Source of the DNA: Bacteroidaceae bacterium
Lineage (GTDB): Bacteria > Bacteroidota > Bacteroidia > Bacteroidales > Bacteroidaceae
Reading direction: 5' to 3'
DNA length: 64,000 bases
Assembly (NCBI GenBank): GCA_017466065.1
Contig: JAFTUV010000034.1
Location: forward strand, 76,053-140,052
Shown: positions 1-8,203 of the stretch, piece by piece
Position numbering within the stretch: the first letter of the stretch is position 1
Layout of the letters: each line of letters starts with the position of its first letter
The notes under the pieces: generated by a model
What the model was told of the DNA's origin: nothing
The model's database searches: none
The model's input: only the letters and a program-made list of their open reading frames with translations
Translations under genes and position numbers: made by a program

Positions 1-108
1 AAACAAAAACAGATACTCTTGCGAGAATGTGTAATTTCTCAATCCTTTGGAGATATTATGCAAAAGGCATACGGAGTTTCTCGCAATTATTTATTAATCA
101 ATAAGTGA
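1..108 (+). CDS. 3' end of an unrecognised gene
   Basis: An open reading frame runs in from the left edge in frame 1 and stops at a TGA at 106-108, giving the last 35 residues, ending YGVSRNYLLINK. No start is visible and the fragment is too short to assign to a family. It lies 20 bp before the best start of the next gene in the same direction, so the two could be one operon. It could also be a chance frame; the absence of stops over 105 bases is only weak evidence. Confidence 0.4.
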   Translation, partial: KQKQILLRECVISQSFGDIMQKAYGVSRNYLLINK

Positions 109-128
109 AAATCAAACAGTTCCTACAA

Positions 129-833
129 ATGGACACAGCACTCTATTTGTTGCCCGTGACACTGGGCGACACCCCGATAAATAAGGTCCTGCCACAATAC
201 AATGCCGAAATTATTTCGGGCATACGCCACTTCATAGTAGAGGATGTACGTTCGGCACGCCGTTTCTTGCGTGCGGTTGATGCACACTTCGACATAGACG
301 GTTCGCAATTTTTTGAACTTAACAAACACACCTCTCCCGCCGATATTTCCGGTTTTCTGAAACCTTTGCAAGAGGGAAAGCCTATGGGAGTAATCTCCGA
401 GGCCGGTTGTCCGGCTGTCGCCGACCCCGGTGCCGATGTAGTGGCCATTGCGCAACGTAAAGGGCTGAAAGTGGTGCCGCTTGTGGGCCCTTCGAGCATA
501 ATTCTTTCGGTGATGGCATCGGGCTTTAATGGTCAAAGTTTCGCTTTTCACGGCTATCTGCCCATAAAACCCGATGAGCGGGCGAGAAAATTGCGCAAAC
601 TCGAACAGTGTGTGTATGGTGAAAATCAGACACAGTTGTTTATTGAAACACCTTACCGCAACAATAAAATGTTGGAGGATATATTGAATAATTGTCGTCC
701 GCAGACGAAACTTTGTGTCGCGGCCAATCTCACCTGCTCCGACGAATATGTGCGCACATTCACAGTGAAGGAGTGGAGGAGCCGTGTCCCGGACCTGACA
801 AAAATTCCCTGTATATTCCTATTATATAAGTAG
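129..833 (+). CDS. RsmI-like SAM-dependent methyltransferase
   Basis: Member of the tetrapyrrole-methylase-fold (RsmI/YraL) family, whose RsmI members methylate C1402 of 16S rRNA. The SAM-binding signature SEAGCPAVADPGADVV lies near residues 89-104 and VPLVGPSS near 113-120, both typical. At 234 residues it is shorter than E. coli RsmI (286) and matches the compact Bacteroidales paralogue, so the exact target is uncertain. I chose the ATG at 129 (MDTALYLLPVTLGD) over an in-frame GTG at 105, because the family begins at this conserved strand and the extra eight residues look like 5' sequence. No strong terminator follows. Confidence 0.85.
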   Translation: MDTALYLLPVTLGDTPINKVLPQYNAEIISGIRHFIVEDVRSARRFLRAVDAHFDIDGSQFFELNKHTSPADISGFLKPLQEGKPMGVISEAGCPAVADPGADVVAIAQRKGLKVVPLVGPSSIILSVMASGFNGQSFAFHGYLPIKPDERARKLRKLEQCVYGENQTQLFIETPYRNNKMLEDILNNCRPQTKLCVAANLTCSDEYVRTFTVKEWRSRVPDLTKIPCIFLLYK

Positions 834-994
834 GCGCAGGGCTACACGCACTCTCCTTGCCGTTTTTCCTCTTTTTCCCCATTTTATATACTGTATGGTC
901 AAAACAAGAGTGTAAAATGAACAAAAGCGAGATAAATTCAACATTTTTTACGTTAAAAGGGCCTGTTCTTATTATAGTTTCTGCACAAAAGCTC

Positions 995-1002
995 TATCTT
1001 TG
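995..1002 (+). promoter_or_regulatory. -7 element for the FadL-like gene
   Basis: TATCTTTG matches the Bacteroidota -7 consensus TAnnTTTG. It lies 63 bp before the start at 1066. No clear -33 TTG is seen at the expected spacing. It also falls inside a short open frame (857-1054), which argues against that frame being a gene. Confidence 0.55.
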
Positions 1003-1065
1003 TGCAACGAAAAATGAGAACAGAGAATTTAAAAATCGATTAGTAACTTTTTAAATTTTATATTT

Positions 1066-2343
1066 ATGATGAAAAGAGTTTTTTCTACTATTGCAGTAGC
1101 TTCATTTGCAATCGCATCGTTTGCAGGTGGTCTTTTGACAAACACAAACCAGAGTGCAGCTTTTGTTCGTAACCCTGCCCGTTACGCTACACTCGAAGCT
1201 GACGCTGTTTATTTCAACCCCGCAGGTACAGCACTTTTCAACGAGGGCTGGACAGTATCGGCCAACTGGCAGATGATTCGTCAGGACAGAGATGTTTATA
1301 ACAGAAAGCCTGCCACAGCACACAAGGGCTCGGTATTTGTACCCATTATGCCTACATTCTTCGCATCCTATAAGACCGGCGACTGGACATTCAGCGGTTT
1401 CTTCGGAATGCCCGGCGGTGGCGGTAACGCTAAATTCGACAACGGTCTTCCTATGTTCGACCAGATGGGCGATGCTCTCTTGGCAGGTACTCCCCTCAAA
1501 GCAAATTCAGTATTTGAGTCGACACAGTATCTCTTCGCTCTTCAACTTGGTGCTGCTTATCAGATTAACGAGTATTTCTCGGTTTATGGAGGTATCCGTG
1601 CCAACTACACAAGTCTGAGCTACGAGGGTGCTATCGACGCTATACATCCTGTCACCGGTTCAACAATGACCAACCTTCTTTCACTCGAACTCAAACAGAC
1701 CGGTCTTGCTTTTGCTCCCATCCTCGGCGTAAATGCAAAATTGGACAGATTGAACATCGGTGTAAAGTATGAGTTCCGTGCAGTTAACACAATAAAGAAC
1801 GATACAAAGACTTTGTCGAGCCAAGGCAAGAGCCTCATCGGTCTTGTAGGTCTTGCAATGCCTTCTTTGGCTTCTTTGGACGACAATCAGGAGTTCCGTA
1901 ACGATGCTCCCGCAAAACTTTCGGTAGGTGCTTCTTACGATGTAACCGATCGTCTTAAACTTATGGCCGCAACAACATACTACTTTGACAAGGAGGCTAA
2001 AATAGAGTCTTTGCTCGGCAAGGAGAATGCTATGGAGAAATTGGGCAAGAATACTTGCGAGTTCCTTGGTGGTGTTGAATATAAGCTGACAAAGAAATGG
2101 TTGATTTCTGCCGGTTGCCAATATAGCGATTATGGTGTTAACGACGATTATCTCTCACAGATGTCGTTCATCAACGATGCGTTTATGGTTGGTGGCGGTA
2201 CAAAGTACAGCCTCAGCGAGAAGTGTGACATCAACTTCGGTGTTTGCTATGCTAACTATGCTCACTACTCCGACCATTCAGAGAATGTATGCTTCCGTCG
2301 TACAAGCTTTGATGTTGCCCTTGGTGTTGATTTCCGTTTCTAA
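1066..2343 (+). CDS. FadL/OmpP1 family outer membrane transporter
   Basis: Outer membrane beta-barrel of the FadL/OmpP1/TodX family, which passes hydrophobic molecules such as long-chain fatty acids through the outer membrane. The first 20 residues are a signal peptide (hydrophobic core after MMKR, cleavage probably after ASFA). The family's N-terminal AVYFNPAG signature is at about residues 47-54, followed by alternating amphipathic strands and a C-terminal aromatic (VDFRF), the outer membrane insertion signal. Length 425 aa is normal. The start could equally be the second Met at 1069. It is a single-gene unit between its own promoter and the hairpin at 2367. The substrate cannot be read from sequence. 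Confidence 0.85.
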   Translation: MMKRVFSTIAVASFAIASFAGGLLTNTNQSAAFVRNPARYATLEADAVYFNPAGTALFNEGWTVSANWQMIRQDRDVYNRKPATAHKGSVFVPIMPTFFASYKTGDWTFSGFFGMPGGGGNAKFDNGLPMFDQMGDALLAGTPLKANSVFESTQYLFALQLGAAYQINEYFSVYGGIRANYTSLSYEGAIDAIHPVTGSTMTNLLSLELKQTGLAFAPILGVNAKLDRLNIGVKYEFRAVNTIKNDTKTLSSQGKSLIGLVGLAMPSLASLDDNQEFRNDAPAKLSVGASYDVTDRLKLMAATTYYFDKEAKIESLLGKENAMEKLGKNTCEFLGGVEYKLTKKWLISAGCQYSDYGVNDDYLSQMSFINDAFMVGGGTKYSLSEKCDINFGVCYANYAHYSDHSENVCFRRTSFDVALGVDFRF

Positions 2344-2366
2344 TAACAGAATTATCTCATAACGTT

Positions 2367-2396
2367 AAAGGCATCGCTCTTTGGAGCGATGCCTTT
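2367..2396. terminator. Bidirectional terminator between the FadL-like gene and uvrB
   Basis: A perfect 13-bp stem (2367-2379 with 2384-2396) with the 4-nt loop TTTG, starting AAAGG and ending CCTTT, sits between two converging genes. The A/T-rich flanks allow it to work in both directions. Confidence 0.8.
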
Positions 2397-2418
2397 AATC
2401 TTTTAATGATAAACAATG

Positions 2419-4446
2419 CTATTTCTTCTTTTTCAGAATTTCTTGTAACTTGAACATTTCGTCGCGATATTGTGCAGCCTCTATGAACTCCATTTTTGCC
2501 GCAGCTTCGTTCATCAGGCGACGGGTGCGCTCTATGCTCTTTTCCAGCTGCTCCTTGCTCATATATTCCACGATGGGGTCGCAGGCAACGGCAGTTGTCA
2601 ACACCTCTTCGGAATACATTTGAGGGAGCTTTCCTTTCTCCTTTTCCTTCTTCTCCGATACAAGGGCGTTGCTTATCTCTTTCTTTATGGGCGTGGGGGT
2701 AATGCCATATTTCTTGTTGAAGGCCATCTGTTTTTCGCGTCTGCGATTAGTTTCGTCGATGGTCTTTTGCATACTCGCAGTAATCTTGTCGGCATAAAAG
2801 ATTACAAGGCCGTTTACGTTTCGGGCCGCGCGTCCGGCCGTCTGGGTTAGAGAGCGGTGGTCGCGCAGGAATCCCTCCTTGTCGGCGTCGAGCACGGCAA
2901 CAAGGGAAACTTCGGGCAGGTCGAGTCCCTCGCGTAACAGGTTCACGCCGATGAGTACATCGTAAAGCCCTTCGCGCAGGTCGGTCATTATCTGTATGCG
3001 GTCGAGGGTGTCAACATCGCTGTGTATATAGTTGCAGCGCACTCCGTTTCTGAGAAGGTAGTCGGTTAGCTCCTCGGCCATACGTTTGGTGAGAGTGGTG
3101 ACGAGAACTCTCTCGTCGCGCTCTACACGCAACTGTATCTCCTCCATAAGGTCATCTACTTGATTGGCGAGCGGGCGCACCTCAATCAGTGGGTCGAGCA
3201 ACCCTGTGGGGCGTATCACTTGGTCGACGACAATTCCTTCACTCTGTTGCAGCTCATAGTCGGCAGGGGTGGCACTCACATATATCACTTGGTGGGTGAG
3301 CTTGGTGAATTCCTCGAATTTAAGGGGACGGTTGTCGAAGGCTGCCGGCAAACGGAAGCCATATTCCACAAGATTGGTCTTGCGGGCGCGGTCGCCACCA
3401 TACATTGCGTGTATTTGTGGAACGCTGACGTGGCTTTCGTCGATGATGAGCAGAAAATCGTCGGGAAAAAAGTCGAGCAGGCAATAGGGGCGTGTGCCGG
3501 GTTCGCGTCCGTCGAAGTAGCGGGAGTAATTCTCTATTCCCGAGCAATGCCCAAGCTCACGCAACATCTCCGTGTCGTATGTTACACGCTCGTGCAAACG
3601 CTTGGCCTCTAACGGCTTGCCAATCTCTTTGAAGTACTCTTCACGTTCTATAAGGTCTTTCTCAATCTCCTTGATGGCCCGCTCGGTACTCTCCTTTGTG
3701 GTCATAAACAGGTTGGCAGGGTATATTTTGTAATCGTCGAAGGTGGCAATGCGTGTGCCTGTGCCGCCATCAATCTCCTCGATACTGTCAATGTCGTCGT
3801 CCCAGAAGGCTATACGCAGAATGTGGTCGCTGTAAGCAAGGCTCACTTCCACCGTGTCGCCCTTCACGCGGAAATTTCCGCGGTTCAGGTCAATGTCGTT
3901 GCGAGTGTAGAGGCTGCCCACAAGGCGACGCAGGAATACGTTGCGGTCGAGTTTGTCGCCCACTTTCACCTCAATTACATTGTTGTAGAAGTCGGCGGGG
4001 TTGCCCATTCCGTATATGCAGGAAACAGAGGAGATTACCACTACATCCTTCCTGCCCGATAGCAGTGCCGATGTTGCCGAAAGGCGCAACTTGTCAATTT
4101 CGTCGTTTATGGCAAGGTCCTTTTCGATGTATGTGTCGCTCGATGGAATATAGGCCTCGGGCTGGTAGTAGTCGTAGTATGAAACATAGTACTCGACGGC
4201 ATTCTCGGGGAAGAAACCCTTAAACTCGTTGTATAGTTGGGCGGCAAGAGTCTTGTTGTGACTCAAAATGAGAGTGGGGCGGTTAATCTCCTTGATGACA
4301 TTGGCTATGGTGAAGGTCTTTCCGGAGCCGGTCACTCCCAGAAGCGTTTGTGCCGGCACTCCTGTCTTAACTCCGTTCACAAGCTGTGCTATTGCCTCGG
4401 GCTGGTCGCCCATCGGCGTGTATGTCGATTGTAGTTTGAATTTCAT
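2419..4446 (-). CDS. uvrB: Excinuclease ABC subunit B
   Basis: Helicase-like damage-verifying subunit of the UvrABC nucleotide excision repair complex. Visible: Walker A GVTGSGKT (37-44), the beta-hairpin tip YYVSYYDYYQPEAYIP (86-101), the DESH Walker B box, helicase motif VI region QTAGRAARN, and a C-terminal UVR domain (last about 45 residues) that contacts UvrA/UvrC. Length 675 aa is standard. It stands alone, with a 78-bp sequence repeated in tandem just upstream (4470-4630). I found no clear TAnnTTTG element for it between the repeat and the start codon. Confidence 0.98.
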   Translation of the reverse strand: MKFKLQSTYTPMGDQPEAIAQLVNGVKTGVPAQTLLGVTGSGKTFTIANVIKEINRPTLILSHNKTLAAQLYNEFKGFFPENAVEYYVSYYDYYQPEAYIPSSDTYIEKDLAINDEIDKLRLSATSALLSGRKDVVVISSVSCIYGMGNPADFYNNVIEVKVGDKLDRNVFLRRLVGSLYTRNDIDLNRGNFRVKGDTVEVSLAYSDHILRIAFWDDDIDSIEEIDGGTGTRIATFDDYKIYPANLFMTTKESTERAIKEIEKDLIEREEYFKEIGKPLEAKRLHERVTYDTEMLRELGHCSGIENYSRYFDGREPGTRPYCLLDFFPDDFLLIIDESHVSVPQIHAMYGGDRARKTNLVEYGFRLPAAFDNRPLKFEEFTKLTHQVIYVSATPADYELQQSEGIVVDQVIRPTGLLDPLIEVRPLANQVDDLMEEIQLRVERDERVLVTTLTKRMAEELTDYLLRNGVRCNYIHSDVDTLDRIQIMTDLREGLYDVLIGVNLLREGLDLPEVSLVAVLDADKEGFLRDHRSLTQTAGRAARNVNGLVIFYADKITASMQKTIDETNRRREKQMAFNKKYGITPTPIKKEISNALVSEKKEKEKGKLPQMYSEEVLTTAVACDPIVEYMSKEQLEKSIERTRRLMNEAAAKMEFIEAAQYRDEMFKLQEILKKKK

Positions 4447-4469
4447 CGTTTCTTCTCTTTTCCGGTGCT

Positions 4470-4630
4470 AATATACACACAAACGAGCAAGATTGCAAAG
4501 CTCGCTTTGGCATTTTACAGCGAGTGCAGTTTGTATATCGACTTTTTTGGAGAATATACACACAAACGAGCAAGATTGCAAAGCTCGCTTTGGCATTTTA
4601 CAGCGAGTGCAGTTTGTATATCGACTTTTT
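4470..4630. repeat. 83-bp-period tandem repeat upstream of uvrB
   Basis: Two identical 78-bp copies (4470-4547 and 4553-4630) separated by TTGGAG-type spacer sequence, period 83 bp. Each copy can fold: ends ATATACACACAAAC and GTTTGTATAT are partly complementary, and GAGC/GCTC pair inside. The interior (ACGAGC, then CAGCGAGTGC, then TATATC) resembles the middle of the element at 14911-15115. Short frames seen here on both strands are produced by the repeat itself and are not genes. Confidence 0.9.
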
Positions 4631-4731
4631 CTTGATAAAAGAATGTTTACCGGCAAATATTCTTTCTATCTGCTTTTTTCGATTTTTTAGTTTTATTTAC
4701 CCTTTTATGCCAAATTATAACTGTTTTTAGG

Positions 4732-4762
4732 TTGTGATTTTCTGTAAAATATGCTATCTTTG
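4732..4762 (+). promoter_or_regulatory. Promoter of the bamD gene cluster
   Basis: TTG at 4732-4734, 20 nt, then TATCTTTG at 4755-4762: a full match to the Bacteroidota sigma consensus. It places transcription start near 4769 and rules out the in-frame ATG at 4751 as the bamD start. The rest of the 4447-4828 gap is the tandem repeat and AT-rich sequence without a gene. Confidence 0.8.
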
Positions 4763-4831
4763 CAGGCAATTTGTTTTTTATTGCGACAAAAGGGCTTTGT
4801 TATAGCAAAATGGTCGCGTAATAAGAAGATG

Positions 4832-5647
4832 ATGAATAGGTATTTTCACATATTTATATTGTTTGTCCTTGTGACTCTTGCATCGTGCTCTTCATATAAC
4901 ACTGTATTGAAGTCGCCCGACCTTGAATATAAGTACGAGGAGGCAAAGGCTCTCTATATGATGGGTGAATATAGAAAGGCATCCACACTTATAGAGAATA
5001 TTGTGATAATGTTCAAGGGTAGTGACAAGGCCGATGAGTCGATGTTCCTGTTGGCTATGTGCTATTACCAATCGGGTGATTATGAAACAGCCGCTCAATA
5101 TTTCAAGGCTTGTTATAGTAATTATCCCCGTGGCCGCTATTCCGAATTGGCACGTTACTATTCGGGAAAATCGCTCTATAAGAATATCTTGGAGCCGGCT
5201 CTCGATCAGACGGATACGTACACGGCCATAGAGGAACTGCAATTATTTATGGAGTATTATCCCACCAGCGAATATAGAGAGGATGCGCAGAAAATGCTTT
5301 TTGAAATGCACGACGTGCTGGTGATGAAAGATTATTTGTCGGCAAAATTGTATTACGATTTAGGCGATTATATGGCATATATGGGTAACAGCTATCAGGC
5401 CTGTATAATAACAGCGCAGAATGCCTTGAAGGATTATCCTTATACCAAACTGCGCGAGGACTTGCAGATGCTGGTGCTTCGTGCCCGCTATATGATGGCA
5501 CGCAAGAGTGTTTATGAGAAACAACCGGAACGCTACCGTGAGGCCATCGACGAGTTTTATGCCTTTAAAAACGAATTTCCCACGAGTAAATATATGGACG
5601 AGGCCGAAGGCTACTTCAAAAAGTCGCTCGAAGAGATTGGTGAATAG
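4832..5647 (+). CDS. bamD: Outer membrane assembly lipoprotein BamD-like
   Basis: TPR-type lipoprotein that works with BamA in inserting beta-barrel proteins in the outer membrane. The N-terminus (MNRYFHIFILFVLVTLASC) is a lipoprotein signal with lipobox LASC. The rest is helical TPR sequence with typical spacing, e.g. AKALYMMGEYRKAS and AMCYYQSGDYETAAQYF, fitting the 5-TPR BamD fold; 271 aa. Start choice: ATG 4832 (or 4829, one residue longer), since the promoter overlaps the longer frame. It heads a cluster with the omega-like protein (36 bp downstream) and a DUF4293 protein, an order I know from other Bacteroidales. Confidence 0.88.
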   Translation: MNRYFHIFILFVLVTLASCSSYNTVLKSPDLEYKYEEAKALYMMGEYRKASTLIENIVIMFKGSDKADESMFLLAMCYYQSGDYETAAQYFKACYSNYPRGRYSELARYYSGKSLYKNILEPALDQTDTYTAIEELQLFMEYYPTSEYREDAQKMLFEMHDVLVMKDYLSAKLYYDLGDYMAYMGNSYQACIITAQNALKDYPYTKLREDLQMLVLRARYMMARKSVYEKQPERYREAIDEFYAFKNEFPTSKYMDEAEGYFKKSLEEIGE

Positions 5648-5683
5648 ATTTTATTTTGAAATAATTTAAATAACATAAAAGAA

Positions 5684-6016
5684 ATGGATTACAAGAAAAG
5701 CAATGCTCCCACAAACACTGTAACACGTAATATGGCAGATTTTGTGACAGAGACAGGTAATGTTTATGAATCGGTGGCAATTATAGGCAAGCGTTCGAAC
5801 CAGATTGCTGCGGAAATGAAAGAGGAGTTGTTGAAAAAACTGAATGAATTTTCTTCATCGACCGACAACCTCGAAGAGCAGTTTGAGAACCACGAGCAGA
5901 TAGAAATTTCGCGTTTCTATGAGCGTCTGCCCAAGCCCACACTCATCGCTGCACAGGAGTTTATCGAGGGTAAGGTATATTTCCGCGACCCTTCAAAAGA
6001 GGCTGCCGAAGAATAA
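5684..6016 (+). CDS. rpoZ: RNA polymerase omega/Rpb6-like subunit
   Basis: Small acidic protein of 110 aa of the Bacteroidota omega (Rpb6-like) type, which helps assemble and stabilise the beta' subunit of RNA polymerase. The segment VYESVAIIGKRSNQIAAEMKEEL (about residues 26-48) corresponds to the conserved omega helix with the A-x-x-R-A/S-x-Q-I core (here IIGKRSNQI). The C-terminus is charged. It sits between bamD and the DUF4293 gene, with only 7 bp to the latter, consistent with one transcript. The family assignment rests on this motif and context. Confidence 0.75.
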   Translation: MDYKKSNAPTNTVTRNMADFVTETGNVYESVAIIGKRSNQIAAEMKEELLKKLNEFSSSTDNLEEQFENHEQIEISRFYERLPKPTLIAAQEFIEGKVYFRDPSKEAAEE

Positions 6017-6023
6017 TTGCATT

Positions 6024-6506
6024 ATGAAATTCCGTTTTTATCAATTGTACTATGTGCTGGCGGCGGTGCTGCTGATTGTGGCAATGTGCAGCAACCTGTT
6101 GTATATATTGGCACCCGACGGCGCGACATATACACTGGGTAATTTCTCGCTGATTAAGCCCGACGGCTCGGCATCCTATTCGGTTGTAGCATTGGGCGTG
6201 GTGCTCATTGTGGCTGTTGCAGTCAATCTGTTCGGTCTTTTTGTGTCACTGTTCAACAATTTTGAATTACAAAAGAGAAGCTCGATACTCTCGGTTCTTT
6301 TGTTGACCGGTTATCACATACTGCTTCTGCTTTATGTGTTGCTTGTAATAAACAGTGATGACAATCTTGCGACAATCAATTTTGCAGAGGCTGCGGTGAT
6401 GTTTCCCTTTACGGCAATAGTGCTTAATGTCCTCTCTTTCCTTTCGGCTCGTCGTGCCGAGGCGAAGATTATAGCAAAGGCTTCGGGCTTCCGCTTGCGA
6501 GATTGA
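6024..6506 (+). CDS. DUF4293 family membrane protein
   Basis: Predicted inner membrane protein of 160 aa with four hydrophobic segments (about residues 8-28, 48-72, 85-105 and 118-138) and a basic C-terminal tail, matching the Bacteroidota-specific DUF4293 family of unknown function. I set the start at the ATG at 6024 (MKFRFYQLYY), 7 bp after the omega-like gene, rather than an upstream in-frame ATG that overlaps that gene by about 100 bp. Last gene of the bamD cluster; a strong hairpin follows. Confidence 0.75.
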   Translation: MKFRFYQLYYVLAAVLLIVAMCSNLLYILAPDGATYTLGNFSLIKPDGSASYSVVALGVVLIVAVAVNLFGLFVSLFNNFELQKRSSILSVLLLTGYHILLLLYVLLVINSDDNLATINFAEAAVMFPFTAIVLNVLSFLSARRAEAKIIAKASGFRLRD

Positions 6507-6517
6507 TAAGATAGAAA

Positions 6518-6568
6518 ATAAATAACGAATAGGATGCACTTTTGTAGTGCATCCTATTCGTTATTTAT
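6518..6568. terminator. Hairpin terminator after the bamD cluster
   Basis: Perfect 23-bp stem (6518-6540 with 6546-6568) around a 5-nt loop TTTGT. Unusually long for an intrinsic terminator and without a long T run, but its place at the end of the cluster fits transcription stop or 3' protection. Confidence 0.7.
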
Positions 6569-6626
6569 ATAGCCTCTTCAACCAATCGGGCTTCTTGTTT
6601 GTTCTCATTGAAAAATATTGTGAACA

Positions 6627-7598
6627 ATGGGAAAAATGAAAATTACTGTATTTGCCGACCCTGTGTGTACTTGGTGTTGGGGTAGTGTGCCTGTGTTGCG
6701 TGCTTTGGAGTATCGCTTGGGCGAAAGTGTGGAGGTCGATTATGTGATGGGTGGTATGATTGAGGATATTACCAAATTCAGTAATCGCCGACTGGGAATA
6801 GGAGGAGATATAGCCTTGTCAAACAGGAATATGCATAAGGCTTGGGTGGATGCTTCGGCTGTACACGGAATGCCTGTGTGTGAACACGGCTTTCGTCTTT
6901 TCAGTGAAGAGCATCGCTCGACCGTGCCTCAAAATATGGCCTATATTGCTGCAAAGATATATGTAGCCAAGGCTGCGAATAAAGAGCTGTCGCCCGGGAG
7001 GTTTCTGCGACGCTTGCAGGAGGCGACGGCAGTAGATGCGGCCCTCACCTGCGACCCCAATGTCATAGCCGACCTTGCTGCGGTAGAGGGCTTTGAGCCA
7101 GCTCGTTTAGCCGAAATAATGAGAAGCCGCGAGGCGCAACGCCTCTATGAGGAGGATAAGGAAAAATGCCGCCACTATGAGGTGCAGACATTTCCCACCT
7201 ATCTGCTTGTGTATAAGGGTGTAGAGCTTATGTTGCGTGGCTTTACCTCCTATGATACGATAGTGCAGAATATCAAACAATTGAGTTACGGGAAAATAGT
7301 TCCTTGCGATGAAGCGCACTTGAAGCCTATGCCTGAAAATGTGGAACGTTTCATAGAAAAATATGGTAGCGTTTATCCGGTGGAGATTGCCACAGCTTTT
7401 GCCTTGCAACGCATAAGCGGAAAGTCGGCTATAAATGTTGAATCCTATGTGGGATTGCCCGATATTATTGACGAGCTTGTCAGGGCCGGTAAAATTATTA
7501 TTCGTCCGCGAGGCAACGGCTTTGTGCTCTATGCAGAAAAACATTTTGAAGGTAGGCCGGCAGAAGTTGATGAGGTCCCGGCCGAAACAGGCTTTTGA
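6627..7598 (+). CDS. DsbA/FrnE-family thiol oxidoreductase
   Basis: Thioredoxin-fold protein of the DsbA-like FrnE family. The active site CTWC (Cys14 and Cys17, in DPVCTWCWGS) follows the first strand; the cis-Pro region is VQTFPTYLL (about residues 189-197). There is no signal peptide, so it should act in the cytoplasm, as FrnE does. It has 323 aa, about 100 more than a minimal FrnE; the extra C-terminal part (about 240-315) looks like a small helical/winged domain (VEIATAFALQRISGK...LVRAGKIIIRPRGNGFVLY). The start could also be Met4 (6636). No clear promoter was found; the gene is transcribed alone. Confidence 0.75.
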   Translation: MGKMKITVFADPVCTWCWGSVPVLRALEYRLGESVEVDYVMGGMIEDITKFSNRRLGIGGDIALSNRNMHKAWVDASAVHGMPVCEHGFRLFSEEHRSTVPQNMAYIAAKIYVAKAANKELSPGRFLRRLQEATAVDAALTCDPNVIADLAAVEGFEPARLAEIMRSREAQRLYEEDKEKCRHYEVQTFPTYLLVYKGVELMLRGFTSYDTIVQNIKQLSYGKIVPCDEAHLKPMPENVERFIEKYGSVYPVEIATAFALQRISGKSAINVESYVGLPDIIDELVRAGKIIIRPRGNGFVLYAEKHFEGRPAEVDEVPAETGF

Positions 7599-7657
7599 AT
7601 AGCTGAGAGTAAAACTATTTTAACACTCCAAAATGTGAAAATTCCTGTAAAAATTGC

Positions 7658-7694
7658 TAAATTTGCAGCCGTTTTGTGAAGCGGCTGCAAATTT
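7658..7694 (+). promoter_or_regulatory. -7 element and 13-bp inverted repeat upstream of bcp
   Basis: TAAATTTG (7658-7665) matches the -7 consensus. It overlaps the left arm of a perfect inverted repeat: 7659-7671 and 7682-7694 with a 10-nt spacer. The repeat could be an operator over the promoter or a hairpin at the RNA 5' end; no T run follows, so it is a poor terminator for the gene before. Confidence 0.5.
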
Positions 7695-7736
7695 GCTGCT
7701 CCCGCTTCTTTGTTATGTATTATAAACCAGATTTTT

Positions 7737-8186
7737 ATGTTGCAGGCCGGTGATTTTGCTCCCGATTTTTTAGGAACCGATGAGCAGGGCAATGAGATTA
7801 GAGTGAGCGACTATAAAGGCAAGCGTCTTGTTGTATATTTTTACCCTAAGGACAATACGCCCGGTTGCACAGCCGAGGCCTGCTCCTTGCGCGACGGGTT
7901 AGGCGACCTTCTTACTGCCGGTTATGCTGTGGTGGGTGTCAGTGCCGACCCGGCAGCATCGCACCAACGTTTTAAAGAGAAGCAACAGCTTAATTTCCCG
8001 TTGATTGCCGATGTTGAGAAGCGCACCATAGAGGCATTCGGAGCTTGGGGACCGAAGAAAATGGCCGGGCGCGAATATATGGGCATATTGAGAACAACTT
8101 TTGTAATTGATGCCACAGGCCGCATTGAGCGTGTGATTAAAAAAGTTGACACAAAAAATGCTGCGACACAGATATTGGAATGTTAA
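7737..8186 (+). CDS. bcp: Thiol peroxidase (peroxiredoxin Q/BCP)
   Basis: Atypical 2-Cys peroxiredoxin of the BCP class, which reduces hydrogen peroxide and organic peroxides. The signature YFYPKDNTPGCTAEAC gives peroxidatic Cys44 and resolving Cys49, the BCP spacing. GPKKMAGREYMGILRTTFVID near the C-terminus contains the conserved family Arg/Thr-Phe stretch. Start set at ATG 7737 (MLQAGDFAPDF), since the longer frame from 7710 adds nine residues with no family match. Length 149 aa is typical. It begins a three-gene run with mscS (17 bp gap) and a thioesterase. Confidence 0.92.
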   Translation: MLQAGDFAPDFLGTDEQGNEIRVSDYKGKRLVVYFYPKDNTPGCTAEACSLRDGLGDLLTAGYAVVGVSADPAASHQRFKEKQQLNFPLIADVEKRTIEAFGAWGPKKMAGREYMGILRTTFVIDATGRIERVIKKVDTKNAATQILEC

Positions 8187-8203
8187 TTTAAAAATATATT
8201 ACT

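Noticed and set aside
857..1054. 65-codon frame between the methyltransferase and the FadL-like gene
   Set aside because: Contains the -7 element and leader of the next gene; no ribosome site, AT-rich random composition.
4470..4630. CRISPR-like array
   Set aside because: Only two copies, 78-bp units with a 5-bp spacer and no cas genes; not the repeat/spacer sizes of CRISPR.
4468..4730. Several short frames in the tandem repeat upstream of uvrB
   Set aside because: Near-identical on account of the repeat and present on both strands; the repeat is better read as a non-coding element.
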